Shown here: piece by piece, positions 1 through 8,834 of the stretch
How positions within the stretch are numbered: position 1 is the stretch's first letter
How the letters are laid out: each line of letters begins with the position of its first letter
Assembly (NCBI GenBank): GCA_944322815.1
Contig: CALUQB010000012.1
Span: forward strand, 1 to 64,000
DNA from: an uncultured Bacteroidales bacterium
GTDB lineage: Bacteria; Bacteroidota; Bacteroidia; Bacteroidales; UBA932
Reading direction: 5' to 3'
Length of the DNA: 64,000 bases
Program-made: the position numbers and the translations under genes
Notes under the pieces: model-generated
Database searches by the model: none
Seen by the model: the letters and a program-made list of their open reading frames with translations, nothing else
Told to the model about the DNA's origin: nothing

Positions 1-125
1 AAAAAAATGAGAATCGACACTCACGTGCAGACCCTCATACTAACCACATAATTAATAACACTAAAACTAATAACCAACATGCTGTAAGTGTCTTGGATCA
101 CACTTGACCAGCACGCCCGTAATTC
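1..125. other. Left-edge intergenic stretch
   Basis: AT-rich sequence downstream of the minus-strand MATE gene. No coding start, tRNA or clear terminator is visible. A short inverted pair, AAGTGT and ACACTT around 86-105, could form a 6-bp stem, but no T-run follows it on the minus strand. I see nothing else here. Confidence 0.4.
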
Positions 126-1463
126 TTACAATAAGCGTGCCAAAGTTCTTCTGAATCTCAGAAAATACAGCAGGCCTGCCGTCGTTAGTCCGAGAGGGAA
201 TGACATCCAGATTCCCGTCAGCCCCCATCCGCACACGAAACCGAATATATATCCTGCCGGAAGCGATACCAGGAAATAAGCGATGAAAGCTATCAGTACC
301 ACAGGCTTGACATCTGAAATACCCCTGAGCGCATTCGAGTATGCACACTGCATGCCGTCACCGAACTGGTATATGATGAACGGGATCACCAGCTGCGCGA
401 CTATGGCTGCCACTTCCATGTTTTCTGAAAAAAGTCCGCCTATACTGTTCCGGAAAGCGAAGATTCCGGTCGATACTACTGCTGCCATTATCAGGATCAG
501 CTGGAATCCTGCCGTGGCCGAATCCCTGACATTCCTTACATCGCCCTGTCCGAGAAAGTGACTGGTCCTTACGGCTATGGCAGCTGCCATTCCGTAATAA
601 AGCATGAAACCAAGCTGTCCTACCGTAAGCATCACCTGATGTGCTGCCAGCGAGAGGGTGCCCAGCCAACCGACCATGATGGTGGCCAGGCTGAATGAGC
701 CGGTTTCCATCCCCATCTGCAGCCCCACCGGCCATCCGAGTCTGTTCAGTGTCCTGAAATCTCGTCTGTTCACTTTGCCGCGGAGGAAACCTTCCCGGTA
801 TTGTGCATACTTTCCTGAAAAGAAGAATATGCAGGCAAATATCACCACGGTCAGTATTCTGGATATGAGAGTGGATATTCCGGCTCCGAGCAGTCCCATC
901 TCCGGACAGCCAAGCTTTCCGAAAATCAGGCACCAGTTTCCGAAAATATTCACGATGTTACCGGTCAGGAGTATCCACATGGGGGTGAGTGTATCCGTGA
1001 TTCCGTCAGCGAACTGTTTGAATGCGTTGAACAGAAGAACCGGCAGAAGTGATGCCAGCAGCACCAGATAATAAGGCCTGATCAGAGGAAGAAGTTCGGC
1101 CGGCTGACCGAGCCTGTCCACATTCAGGTACACGGCTGTCATTACCAGAACCAGAAGCACGGCTATCAGGGAATTGGCTGCCAGGCTGTTCTTCAGCATC
1201 CTGCCGACGCTCCTGAAATCCGACTTCCCGAAAAATCTTCCGACTACAGGGGTCAGACCATAGGAAAACCCCGTCGAAAATATGATGACGAGGTTGAAAA
1301 CATTGTTTACGAAACTTGCGGCAGCCAGATCGCTGGTCCTGTAGTGTCCGACCATCATGGTGTCGGCGAAACTTACCAGGATGATTCCCAGCTGTCCGAT
1401 GATTATGGGTAGTCCGAGACTTGCCAGCTGTCCGTAATGCCGGAAATATTTACTGGATTCCAT
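126..1463 (-). CDS. MATE family multidrug/cation antiporter
   Basis: A 445-residue inner-membrane protein with about twelve hydrophobic segments, the usual size for MATE transporters. The N-terminal half has the typical pattern of Gly/Pro-bearing helices ([14 protein letters not shown], then [19 protein letters not shown]), and the second half repeats it ([15 protein letters not shown], then [15 protein letters not shown]). MATE proteins export cationic drugs or metabolites using H+ or Na+; the substrate cannot be read from sequence. Its start lies 14 bp inside the 3' end of rho on the same strand, so it is probably cotranscribed and translationally coupled with rho. Confidence 0.93.
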   Translation of the reverse strand: MESSKYFRHYGQLASLGLPIIIGQLGIILVSFADTMMVGHYRTSDLAAASFVNNVFNLVIIFSTGFSYGLTPVVGRFFGKSDFRSVGRMLKNSLAANSLIAVLLVLVMTAVYLNVDRLGQPAELLPLIRPYYLVLLASLLPVLLFNAFKQFADGITDTLTPMWILLTGNIVNIFGNWCLIFGKLGCPEMGLLGAGISTLISRILTVVIFACIFFFSGKYAQYREGFLRGKVNRRDFRTLNRLGWPVGLQMGMETGSFSLATIMVGWLGTLSLAAHQVMLTVGQLGFMLYYGMAAAIAVRTSHFLGQGDVRNVRDSATAGFQLILIMAAVVSTGIFAFRNSIGGLFSENMEVAAIVAQLVIPFIIYQFGDGMQCAYSNALRGISDVKPVVLIAFIAYFLVSLPAGYIFGFVCGWGLTGIWMSFPLGLTTAGLLYFLRFRRTLARLL

Positions 1464-3339
1464 TCATCGTAGCGAAAAATTCCTCATTTGATGCGGTTTT
1501 CTCCAGGCGGTCTTTCAGGAATTCCATGGCTTCTACCGAGTTCATGTCGGCCAGATAGTTCCTCAGAATCCAGATCTTGTTGCTCTGCTCCTGGGTATAA
1601 AGAAGATCGTCCCTTCTGGTGCTGCTCAGTGTCACATCCACGGCCGGGAAGATGCGTTTGTTTGCCAGTTTCCTGTCAAGCTGGAGCTCCATGTTGCCTG
1701 TACCCTTGAATTCCTCGAATATTACGTCATCCATTTTCGAACCCGTATCGGTCAGCGCTGTGGCCAGAATCGTGAGCGATCCTCCGTTCTCGATGTTCCT
1801 GGCAGCTCCGAAGAACCTCTTCGGCTTGTGCAGCGCATTGGCGTCCACACCGCCGGAAAGTACCTTGCCGGAAGCCGGCTGGACGGTATTGTAGGCCCTG
1901 GCGAGACGGGTGATGGAATCCAGGAATATGACCACGTCATGTCCGCATTCCACCAGCCTCTTGGCCTTTTCCAGAACCATATTGGCTACTTTCACATGCT
2001 TTTCGGCTGGCTCGTCGAAAGTGGAAGCCACTACTTCCGCCTTTACGCTCCGGGCCATGTCAGTCACCTCTTCAGGCCTTTCGTCTATAAGCAGCACGAT
2101 CATGTACACCTCGGGATGGTTGTCCGCTATGGCATTGGCGATGGATTTCAGGAGCATGGTCTTACCGGTCTTAGGCTGGGCCACGATCAGTCCTCTCTGT
2201 CCTTTTCCGATAGGGGTGAACATGTCCACGACCCTGCATGACAGGTCGTTGTGGCCGTTGCCGATGAGCCTGAATTTTTCATCCGGGAAAAGCGGTGTCA
2301 GGAAGTCGAAAGGAATCCTGTCCCTTATGAATTCAGGAGACCTGCCGTTGACATACTTGATCCTGACAAGAGGGAAATATTTGTCACCCTCACGAGGCGG
2401 CTTGATTTCTCCTGTCACGGTATCACCTGTCTTCAATGCATTGGTCTTGATCTGGTTTATCGATACATAAATGTCGTCAGGCGAATTCAGGTAGTTGTAG
2501 TCTGACGAGCGCAGGAATCCGTAGCCGTCAGGCATTATTTCCAGTACGCCCGTAGCTTCCACTACTCCCTCGAATTCTATTTTCTGCTGTGGCTGCGGTC
2601 TCTGGTGCTGGTATTGCTGAGGCTGGCCCTGGTACCTGTCCTGCGGCGTGAATCTCTCTCTGCCGTAGACAGGCTGTTCTTCGGCCGGAATGTTGTTTCT
2701 GCCATCATTCTCGGCCGGTGCAGGAAGATCGTTCACATTGACCATTTCCGCCCCTTCGGCAGGTCTCTGTATCCTGGCCCTCTTCTTCCTCTCATCCTGA
2801 CGCGGCTGTTGTCCGCCTGCATTGTCCGTGTTGTTTTCCGGTTCGGCGGATTCCTTGTTTTCGACTTTATCTGCGGCAGTCTGCTCCGAAGCCTCCTGTA
2901 CAGGTGCAGGCCTGTTTTCTGCAGGCTTTCTGCCTCTCCTCCTTTTTACAGGGCTGTCAGCATTGTCTCCTGTTTCGGGCTGTACAGTCTTCTGCTGTTC
3001 AGCCTGAACTGCCGTCTCTTGTGAATTTTCCTTTTTGGACGGCTTCCTTCCTCTGCTCTTTTTCTCTGCCGCAGGCTTGCTTCCGGCATTTTCATCCTGC
3101 TGCCGTGCTTCATTCTCTCCGGCGGAAACTGTAGAGGCCTCCTGCGTTTTCTGTTTTTTCGGTCTTCCCCTCTTCGGCTTCTCAGGAGCGTTCTGGGCAT
3201 TCAGTGCCGCCTCCTTGTCCAGGATCATATATGCTATGTCCTTCTTCTCCATCTTCTTACCTACGTGAATGCCAAGCTCGTCCGCGATGGCCCGGATCTG
3301 TTCAAGATCCATTTCATTCAAATCGAAAATATTATGCAT
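1450..3339 (-). CDS. rho: Transcription termination factor Rho with long disordered insertion
   Basis: 629 residues against about 420 in E. coli. Residues 1-45 form the Rho N-terminal helical domain. Residues about 45-255 are low-complexity, rich in K, E, Q and P, with three AT-hook-like basic patches (KRGRPKK 56-62, SRGRKPSKK 95-103, RRRGRKPA 133-140). The cold-shock RNA-binding domain follows (about 255-330). The RecA-type ATPase carries Walker A at 383-394 (AQPKTGKT) and the motif [10 protein letters not shown]. Rho is the hexameric RNA helicase that ends transcription at unstructured C-rich RNA. In Bacteroides thetaiotaomicron the corresponding disordered insertion has been reported to drive Rho condensation; the same role here is inference. 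Its leader has its own promoter and hairpin. Confidence 0.98.
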   Translation of the reverse strand: MHNIFDLNEMDLEQIRAIADELGIHVGKKMEKKDIAYMILDKEAALNAQNAPEKPKRGRPKKQKTQEASTVSAGENEARQQDENAGSKPAAEKKSRGRKPSKKENSQETAVQAEQQKTVQPETGDNADSPVKRRRGRKPAENRPAPVQEASEQTAADKVENKESAEPENNTDNAGGQQPRQDERKKRARIQRPAEGAEMVNVNDLPAPAENDGRNNIPAEEQPVYGRERFTPQDRYQGQPQQYQHQRPQPQQKIEFEGVVEATGVLEIMPDGYGFLRSSDYNYLNSPDDIYVSINQIKTNALKTGDTVTGEIKPPREGDKYFPLVRIKYVNGRSPEFIRDRIPFDFLTPLFPDEKFRLIGNGHNDLSCRVVDMFTPIGKGQRGLIVAQPKTGKTMLLKSIANAIADNHPEVYMIVLLIDERPEEVTDMARSVKAEVVASTFDEPAEKHVKVANMVLEKAKRLVECGHDVVIFLDSITRLARAYNTVQPASGKVLSGGVDANALHKPKRFFGAARNIENGGSLTILATALTDTGSKMDDVIFEEFKGTGNMELQLDRKLANKRIFPAVDVTLSSTRRDDLLYTQEQSNKIWILRNYLADMNSVEAMEFLKDRLEKTASNEEFFATMNGIQ

Positions 3340-3389
3340 ATAAAAAACGTTTCCTGATTAAAATATCTTTAAATGAAAAATTAAAATGA

Positions 3390-3408
3390 AATCCGGAAAA
3401 CCCGGATT
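3390..3408 (-). promoter_or_regulatory. Hairpin in the rho leader
   Basis: A perfect 7-bp inverted repeat (AATCCGG / CCGGATT) with a 5-nt loop, about 50 nt upstream of the rho start and inside the predicted leader. rho is autoregulated by leader attenuation in E. coli; whether this hairpin does that here is inference. It is too far from lptD (about 160 bp) to be its obvious terminator. Confidence 0.4.
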
Positions 3409-3461
3409 AAAAAGAAGTTTTTCCAAAGATTTCGCGAATATACACTATCGGATCGTAATTT

Positions 3462-3490
3462 CAAAATTATTTTGCCAAGATCTTTCACAA
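3462..3490 (-). promoter_or_regulatory. Predicted rho promoter (Bacteroidetes type)
   Basis: Read on the minus strand, TAATTTTG (3469-3462) matches the -7 element TAnnTTTG, and a TTG (3490-3488) lies 18 bp upstream as the -33 element. The predicted transcript would start near 3455, giving rho a leader of about 115 nt. Confidence 0.5.
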
Positions 3491-3567
3491 GATTATCCGC
3501 AAGTCCCGAAGCACCGCGAGAGAGTGACCGGATACCGTTTCCAGTCACCCTCCGGATGTCAGGACAG

Positions 3568-6342
3568 CTAATTGTCCCAGTAGCTGGTACTCTTCTTGAA
3601 TCTCAGCAGATCAGACAGTGCGGCTGCATTTGCGGCTATCTTGAACGACCATGACTCCCACTTTCCGCTCGGAATCCAAGAGAAAGTGATGTTGAAGCAG
3701 TGCAGGTCATATGTCGCGCTCAGCTGTGTCGTTGTCATCCTGAAAGCCATGATATCGAAGTTCGTGGTGAGCTGCAGGGAAAGAGCCGGAGTCACTTTGA
3801 CATTACCCGACACCCCCAGTGTCTGGGTATGCTTGTGATTCGTGATCAACTGGTCATTTGACCGCTGGTACGACCGGCTGTAACTGTAGGAATAATTGAA
3901 ATTCACGGACCACGGGGCATTCGGATTCATATAGTACAGCCATCCGCCCGGAATGTATTCCCCGGTGATCGGATGATAGTATATCCTCGTGTAGTCGGAT
4001 GCCGGGTTCCCTCCGGCCTGTGCGCTGCCGTCGTTACCGTTTATCTTTCCTTCCCCTGAAAGCGAATACGACACTGACGCACTTGCGTTCGTGAGCCGCA
4101 GAGGCTTTGTCCAGCCTTCGGTCTGGACATTGAACTTGTTGTATTTACGTCCGTTTTCATCGACGGCGTACGGGTCGAGGTTCACATTGGCACTGATACC
4201 TACCTTCCCGAAGACGGAAGTGGACATGGAGATGCCGATGTTGCTCATATTCAGCGAATCGGCGAGGAAGTTCCATCCGGTATTCAATGTCAGCTGGTCG
4301 ATGAGCTTTATTTTCTTCTCGCCTTTGCCTGTAGTATCGCGCAGATCACGGACCTTCGCTTCGAGATTGTTTCCGATCGACAGGTTCATCGAAGCTGTCT
4401 GTCCTTTCCCGGGAGGGGAGTACAGCTGTCCGGAGTAGATGTTGTAATCCTCCGTATGTGTGACTCCGGATCTGTCCGTATATGTCAGACTGCGCCATCC
4501 GTTGAAGTACTTGCCTTTTTCCGGACTGAACGAGAAAGAGATGGACGGCGAAACCACATGCCTGATAGCCTGTATCTTGCGGTGTTTTCCGAAATTGAAA
4601 AGACCGTAAAGCCTCGTGTTCATGGAGAGGCTTCCGGAGTAGGTGTGCGTGGCCCCGAATGTCCCGAACTGCTTTCCCTGGATTTCTTCCACCTGGTCGG
4701 TATCAGGATTGTACACCCTTTCCGTAGACCTGAAGAACCAGTTCATTCCGTAGCTGATGCTCGGCGTGAAGTTTATGTATTTCAAAAGCGTGAAGTTCGG
4801 CAGTCCTATCTGGAAACTGTGGGTCATACCGTTCTGGAACTTGTCCAGAAATCCCGGCTGGTTGAACTCCGAAGCCTTGAAATTGATCTTGTTCTGCAGC
4901 GTCGTGCTGTATCCCAGGGAGAACTGTTCGTAGAACCTTTCCTTGCCGACCCTGTTTTTCCTCTTGAACGGATAGAAACGGCTCACGGAGAAGGTCAGGT
5001 TAGGCAGGGTGAAAGAGTAGGAACTGTCTATCGAGTTCTGGCTGTGCAGGGCGTTGATGGACAGGTTGAACTTCCCGTTCCAGTTCTTCGAGTACGAAAT
5101 GGAAGAAGAAATCTGGTTCTGCAACGCCTCCGTCACGGAAGTGGAGTTGTACCTGTTGTTCGACGGGCTGGAGAAGTTCACCGATGCGCTGAAAGATGTT
5201 CCGGGCCTCGCCTTGGAATCCTGCGAATGGCTCCATCTGACTCCGAAATTCCTCATCTGGTTGAAGTCTGAGCTTCCTTTTTCACCCGTCTGGTCATTCG
5301 AGTATGTGATGGAAAAGTTTCCCGTACACTTGTAGTTCACCTTGTATCGCGAATCCACCTGGGCGCTCCAAGAACCCAGAGTGTAGATGTCTCCGGTAAG
5401 CGAGATGTCGAAATAGTCTCCGATCACGAAATACATGCCCGCGTCCCTGAGATAGAAGCCTCGTGCCGCCTCCTCGCCGAAAGTCGGCATCAGAAGACCT
5501 GTCGCCCTGTCTGGCCTTTTCGGGATGAACCCGAACGGCAATATCACCGGAAAAAGAGGTACGTCCTCGATGACCGGATACGCCGGCCCGAAGACGGTTT
5601 TCTGCGATGGCCTGGTCATCACCTTCGCTGCAGTCAGATGCAGGTAATAATGCGGATGTTCCGCATCGCATACAGTGTATTTTCCTTTCGTGATGTTGAT
5701 GGACTTGTCCGGCATCATCTTGATGTTCTTTCCGTGAAGGATGCCGTCCTGTTCCTGGGTCACCATGTTGCTGATACGGGCTTTCCCCGAGTCGAAATTG
5801 TACCTCAGCTCTTCCATGGTATATGTCTTGTCACCCTGGGTCATGGTAGGCATCCCCGTGATCACTCCGGAAGTGTCTTTCGTGCCCCTGGCATATACGG
5901 TCTTGGTCTGGATATCGTATTCCATATAGTCTGCAGCCAGTTCCATGTTCCCGTATTTCACTTTCACGTCCCCGTAGTAGTAGATCATCCTCTTTCCGTC
6001 CGTGAAGTCTTCGACTATGGAATCCCTGGCGGTAGTGAACGCCGGCATATCCAGGGAACTCTTGCTCAGCATGTCCAGCGAGTCCTGCCTGGCTATGGAA
6101 TCAGCCAGGGCGGTCGAATCGAGCACCGCCTGCATGGAATCGCTTATGGCCGGTATGGAGTCTGTCTGTGCTTCCTGCTGCTTGGCTCTGGCTTCTATCC
6201 TTTCAGCCCTCTCTCTGAGACGACGTGATCTCCTGTCATCCTGCGACGAGACAGTGAACGAGCTGAGTATAAGCAGAGCTATCACCGCGAAAAGCAGTTT
6301 GTCCCTGTTCCTGTTCAATGGACCTGAGTTATATTGTGACAT
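3568..6342 (-). CDS. lptD: LPS assembly outer-membrane protein, LptD/OstA family
   Basis: 924 residues. An N-terminal hydrophobic segment (about 14-33) acts as signal sequence, followed by a charged R/E-rich linker with AxDS repeats (about 36-100). An OstA/LptA-like beta-jellyroll comes next (about 110-260; DVKVKYGNMELAADYMEYDI is typical). The rest alternates hydrophobic and polar residues with many aromatics, as in a large C-terminal beta-barrel, and ends in an aromatic-rich strand. The family inserts lipopolysaccharide into the outer leaflet of the outer membrane. The protein is larger than E. coli LptD (784 aa), as is usual in Bacteroidota. It is divergent from the amidase gene, with overlapping promoters. 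Confidence 0.9.
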   Translation of the reverse strand: MSQYNSGPLNRNRDKLLFAVIALLILSSFTVSSQDDRRSRRLRERAERIEARAKQQEAQTDSIPAISDSMQAVLDSTALADSIARQDSLDMLSKSSLDMPAFTTARDSIVEDFTDGKRMIYYYGDVKVKYGNMELAADYMEYDIQTKTVYARGTKDTSGVITGMPTMTQGDKTYTMEELRYNFDSGKARISNMVTQEQDGILHGKNIKMMPDKSINITKGKYTVCDAEHPHYYLHLTAAKVMTRPSQKTVFGPAYPVIEDVPLFPVILPFGFIPKRPDRATGLLMPTFGEEAARGFYLRDAGMYFVIGDYFDISLTGDIYTLGSWSAQVDSRYKVNYKCTGNFSITYSNDQTGEKGSSDFNQMRNFGVRWSHSQDSKARPGTSFSASVNFSSPSNNRYNSTSVTEALQNQISSSISYSKNWNGKFNLSINALHSQNSIDSSYSFTLPNLTFSVSRFYPFKRKNRVGKERFYEQFSLGYSTTLQNKINFKASEFNQPGFLDKFQNGMTHSFQIGLPNFTLLKYINFTPSISYGMNWFFRSTERVYNPDTDQVEEIQGKQFGTFGATHTYSGSLSMNTRLYGLFNFGKHRKIQAIRHVVSPSISFSFSPEKGKYFNGWRSLTYTDRSGVTHTEDYNIYSGQLYSPPGKGQTASMNLSIGNNLEAKVRDLRDTTGKGEKKIKLIDQLTLNTGWNFLADSLNMSNIGISMSTSVFGKVGISANVNLDPYAVDENGRKYNKFNVQTEGWTKPLRLTNASASVSYSLSGEGKINGNDGSAQAGGNPASDYTRIYYHPITGEYIPGGWLYYMNPNAPWSVNFNYSYSYSRSYQRSNDQLITNHKHTQTLGVSGNVKVTPALSLQLTTNFDIMAFRMTTTQLSATYDLHCFNITFSWIPSGKWESWSFKIAANAAALSDLLRFKKSTSYWDN

Positions 6343-6372
6343 TAAATCTCTCTAAATTCAGCAAAAAATTCA

Positions 6373-6380
6373 TATTTTTG
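6373..6380 (+). promoter_or_regulatory. Candidate -7 element for the amidase gene
   Basis: TATTTTTG matches TAnnTTTG about 50 bp upstream of the amidase start. No TTG is present at the expected -33 distance, so the match is incomplete. It sits back to back with the lptD promoter. Confidence 0.35.
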
Positions 6381-6387
6381 CAAACTG

Positions 6388-6417
6388 CAAAGTTATAACT
6401 ATTTTCAAACAATACAA
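6388..6417 (-). promoter_or_regulatory. Predicted lptD promoter
   Basis: On the minus strand TAACTTTG (6395-6388) matches the -7 consensus, and TTG (6417-6415) lies 19 bp upstream. The predicted leader before lptD is about 40 nt. Confidence 0.5.
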
Positions 6418-6432
6418 AATGCTTCCAGCCGA

Positions 6433-7539
6433 ATGAAAACATTGCGATATATAGCCGGAACTGCTTTCATCATGTTTCTCTGTGCCGCTACGGCAGTTTC
6501 CGATGCTTTTGCGGCCGGTGACGACGCTCTCTGTCTCAGGACTGTGGTGATCGATGCCGGGCATGGCGGACACGATCCCGGGTGCGTCAGCCGCGACGGA
6601 AAGGTTTATGAGAAAAACATAAATCTCGACATAGCCCGCAAACTCGGAGCCAAGATATCGGCGGCATATCCGGACGTCAAGGTCGTCTACACCAGATCCA
6701 CCGATGTTTTCGTGACCCTGAACAACAGGGCGGCGATAGCCAACAGAAATAATGCCAATCTCTTTATCTCGATACATGTCAATTCGGCGGAATCGACACA
6801 GGCCCACGGATTCTCGACACATATCCTCGGCAACGGCAAGCACGATCTCTTCTCGTCCAACATGGATGTCTGCCGGAGGGAGAACTCGGTGATCCTTCTT
6901 GAGGAGGACTACACTACTGATTATCAGGGATTCGATCCGAACGACCCTGAATCTTTCATATTTTTCAACCTGATGCAGAATGCATATTACGAGCAGAGCC
7001 TGACCTTCGCCGCTGATGCTGACAAGGAACTTGCGAAGGGGCCTGTCAGACACAGCAGGGGGATATCTCAGGACCCGTTCCTGGTCCTCTGGAAGACTAC
7101 CATGCCTGCAGTTCTGGTGGAAGTCGGCTTCATGTCCAATGCCTCCGACCTGAAGATGCTGAATTCGGCTGCCGGAAGGAATGAAATAGCCCAGCGCCTT
7201 TTCAATGCATTCAGGGAGTTCAAGACGAAATATGATGCGAGTTTGGACTATGCGCCCGAGCAGGTTTCCGGTACCGAAGTCGGTGAACCAGTTGCGGACT
7301 CATCCGCTGCCGACGACGGTTTCGGCGTGCAGATTTTCGTCCTGAGCCGGAAACTCCAGCCGGGCGACCGCTCTTTCAAAGGGTATGACGTGTCTGCCGT
7401 AAGGTCCGGGAATGTCTATAAATATATTATAAAGGTATCCACGGCAGCGGAGGCGGAAGAGCTCTCCCGCCGTCTGGACAGGGAGTTCCCGGGATCTTTC
7501 CCTGTCAGGATATCCGGTGATGCGGTATCGGCGCTTTAG
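6433..7539 (+). CDS. N-acetylmuramoyl-L-alanine amidase with SPOR-like C-terminus
   Basis: 368 residues. A signal peptide (1-28, cleavage after AFA) exports it to the periplasm. An Amidase_3 domain (about 36-260) shows the zinc ligands H44 in DAGHGGHDPG, E60, and H115 in SIHVN, with catalytic E230 in LVEVGFMSN. It cuts the amide between N-acetylmuramic acid and the stem peptide, which splits septal peptidoglycan in AmiA/B/C relatives. The last 70 residues (VQIFVLSRKL through FPVRISGD) resemble a SPOR domain, which binds denuded septal glycan, so a division role is likely. It is transcribed divergently from lptD. Confidence 0.93.
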   Translation: MKTLRYIAGTAFIMFLCAATAVSDAFAAGDDALCLRTVVIDAGHGGHDPGCVSRDGKVYEKNINLDIARKLGAKISAAYPDVKVVYTRSTDVFVTLNNRAAIANRNNANLFISIHVNSAESTQAHGFSTHILGNGKHDLFSSNMDVCRRENSVILLEEDYTTDYQGFDPNDPESFIFFNLMQNAYYEQSLTFAADADKELAKGPVRHSRGISQDPFLVLWKTTMPAVLVEVGFMSNASDLKMLNSAAGRNEIAQRLFNAFREFKTKYDASLDYAPEQVSGTEVGEPVADSSAADDGFGVQIFVLSRKLQPGDRSFKGYDVSAVRSGNVYKYIIKVSTAAEAEELSRRLDREFPGSFPVRISGDAVSAL

Positions 7540-7624
7540 TTTTCATCACGTCATTATTCGCTCCGGCCCCATCCGTATTTAAATGCGTTTTATTATCTTT
7601 ATCGGATAATTGAACCGAAGTCTT

Positions 7625-8530
7625 ATGAAGAAGGAACTTAAAATAGGCATTCTGGCGCTGGCAGTCCTTGCGGCGACTTTTCTTGTCATAAATTTTCTCA
7701 GGGGAAAAGACCTGCTTAACAGGGAGTACGAACTGGTCTCGTTCTTCGATGATGTCCAGGGACTCATGCCGTCCTCTGCCGTCTACATCAAGGGATATAA
7801 GGCCGGAACCGTGTCCGAGGTCTCCTATGACAGGGAAAAGTCCGGTTTTGATGTCGTCTGTGTCGTTTCCAGGGATTTTGCTGTTCCCGCAGACTCCAGA
7901 ATGACCATATACAGTGCCGATCTCATGGGCGGCAAGGCCATAAGAATAGATCCCGGCCAGTCAGCAAACATGGCCGGGGACGGAGATTATCTGACTCCGG
8001 CCGTCTCTCCGGACATGCTCTCTTCGATAGCGGCAGGCATAGAACCGCTTATCAGCAAAGGTTCGGACGTGCTTACGAATCTGGACAATGCACTCACGAA
8101 TCTGAACCTGACGCTTTCGGAGGAAAACAGGGCGGCGCTGGGGAATATCATGAAGAACCTCGACAAGGCTGTCGCCGAAATAGAAAGTATCGCCGGCACC
8201 ATAGAAGGCCGCACGTCCGATCTGGATGCCTTCATATCGGATCTTGCGACACTCTCTTCCAGTCTGGACTCCATAGTCGCGAAGGCTGATTCTACGGTTT
8301 CGGATATAAATGACATAAGTTCGCAGGTAGCGGCGGCGGATTTGGCCGGTGTAGTGACATCCTTGAATTCCCTGCTCGACAAAATGCAGAGCAGTGACGG
8401 GACCTTCGGAAAACTTATCAACGATGACACCGTTTACAAGTCCGTGGATTCTCTCGTGACAAACATCAGCCGGCTCGTCGGCAAAATTGAGGAAAATCCG
8501 AAAAAATATCTTAGAATTTCTGTTTTTTAA
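7625..8530 (+). CDS. MCE/MlaD-family lipid-transport protein
   Basis: 301 residues from the ATG at 7625; a TTG fifteen bases upstream is a less likely start. One transmembrane helix (about 7-25) is followed by an MCE domain (about 37-115; YELVSFFDDVQGL and YIKGYKAGTVSEV). The C-terminal part (about 140-290) is a long amphipathic, coiled-coil-prone region with many D, S and L residues. MlaD-type proteins are inner-membrane-anchored hexamer subunits that pass phospholipid between ABC transporter and outer membrane. No MlaE/MlaF genes adjoin it here. A near-consensus TATCTTTA (7594-7601) lies just upstream, directly after the amidase gene. Confidence 0.88.
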   Translation: MKKELKIGILALAVLAATFLVINFLRGKDLLNREYELVSFFDDVQGLMPSSAVYIKGYKAGTVSEVSYDREKSGFDVVCVVSRDFAVPADSRMTIYSADLMGGKAIRIDPGQSANMAGDGDYLTPAVSPDMLSSIAAGIEPLISKGSDVLTNLDNALTNLNLTLSEENRAALGNIMKNLDKAVAEIESIAGTIEGRTSDLDAFISDLATLSSSLDSIVAKADSTVSDINDISSQVAAADLAGVVTSLNSLLDKMQSSDGTFGKLINDDTVYKSVDSLVTNISRLVGKIEENPKKYLRISVF

Positions 8531-8834
8531 CGCCTGCAGCGCACTGGAACGCGGATATGCTTATTTTGAATAATTCTAAATGGATAAACGGGTGCAGTTC
8601 AAGGAGGTTATCTCTTTTTTGGTTTTGTATTATCCTGATTTATAATGTTTTATAATTTCAAACGTTTGGCATTCCGCGAAACGTTTAGAAGTAAAAAAAT
8701 AATAATAAACAATAGTAAAATAAATTTTTTCTAACTTTTTTTTCCTCATCTTTGTCTTCGGTTTTCAGAGAAGCTACCTGAAACAGTACGTCTTCCTGTG
8801 TATAGAGAAATTTTACTAAATCCGAAGAACATAA
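8531..8834. other. AT-rich intergenic region upstream of dnaA with paired AAACGTTT palindromes
   Basis: A 304-bp gap. It holds two copies of the palindrome AAACGTTT (8660-8667 and 8679-8686, 19 bp apart), then a strongly AT-rich stretch (about 8687-8740) and a near-consensus -7 element CATCTTTG (8747-8754). The paired palindromes could be an operator for dnaA autoregulation. I find no TTATnCACA DnaA boxes, so the sequence does not support an origin of replication. Confidence 0.35.

Noticed and set aside
3524-3548. GTGAC/GTCAC stem after lptD as a terminator
   Set aside because: Only 5 bp plus a mismatch, with no T-run on the minus strand.
4456-5271. 271-codon plus-strand open frame inside lptD
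   Set aside because: It is antisense to a well-supported beta-barrel gene, and its residue pattern (many H, R, V runs, no domain) is that of a shadow frame.
8531-8834. Origin of replication next to dnaA
   Set aside because: AT-rich DNA is present, but no cluster of TTATnCACA-type DnaA boxes is visible, and dnaN is not adjacent.
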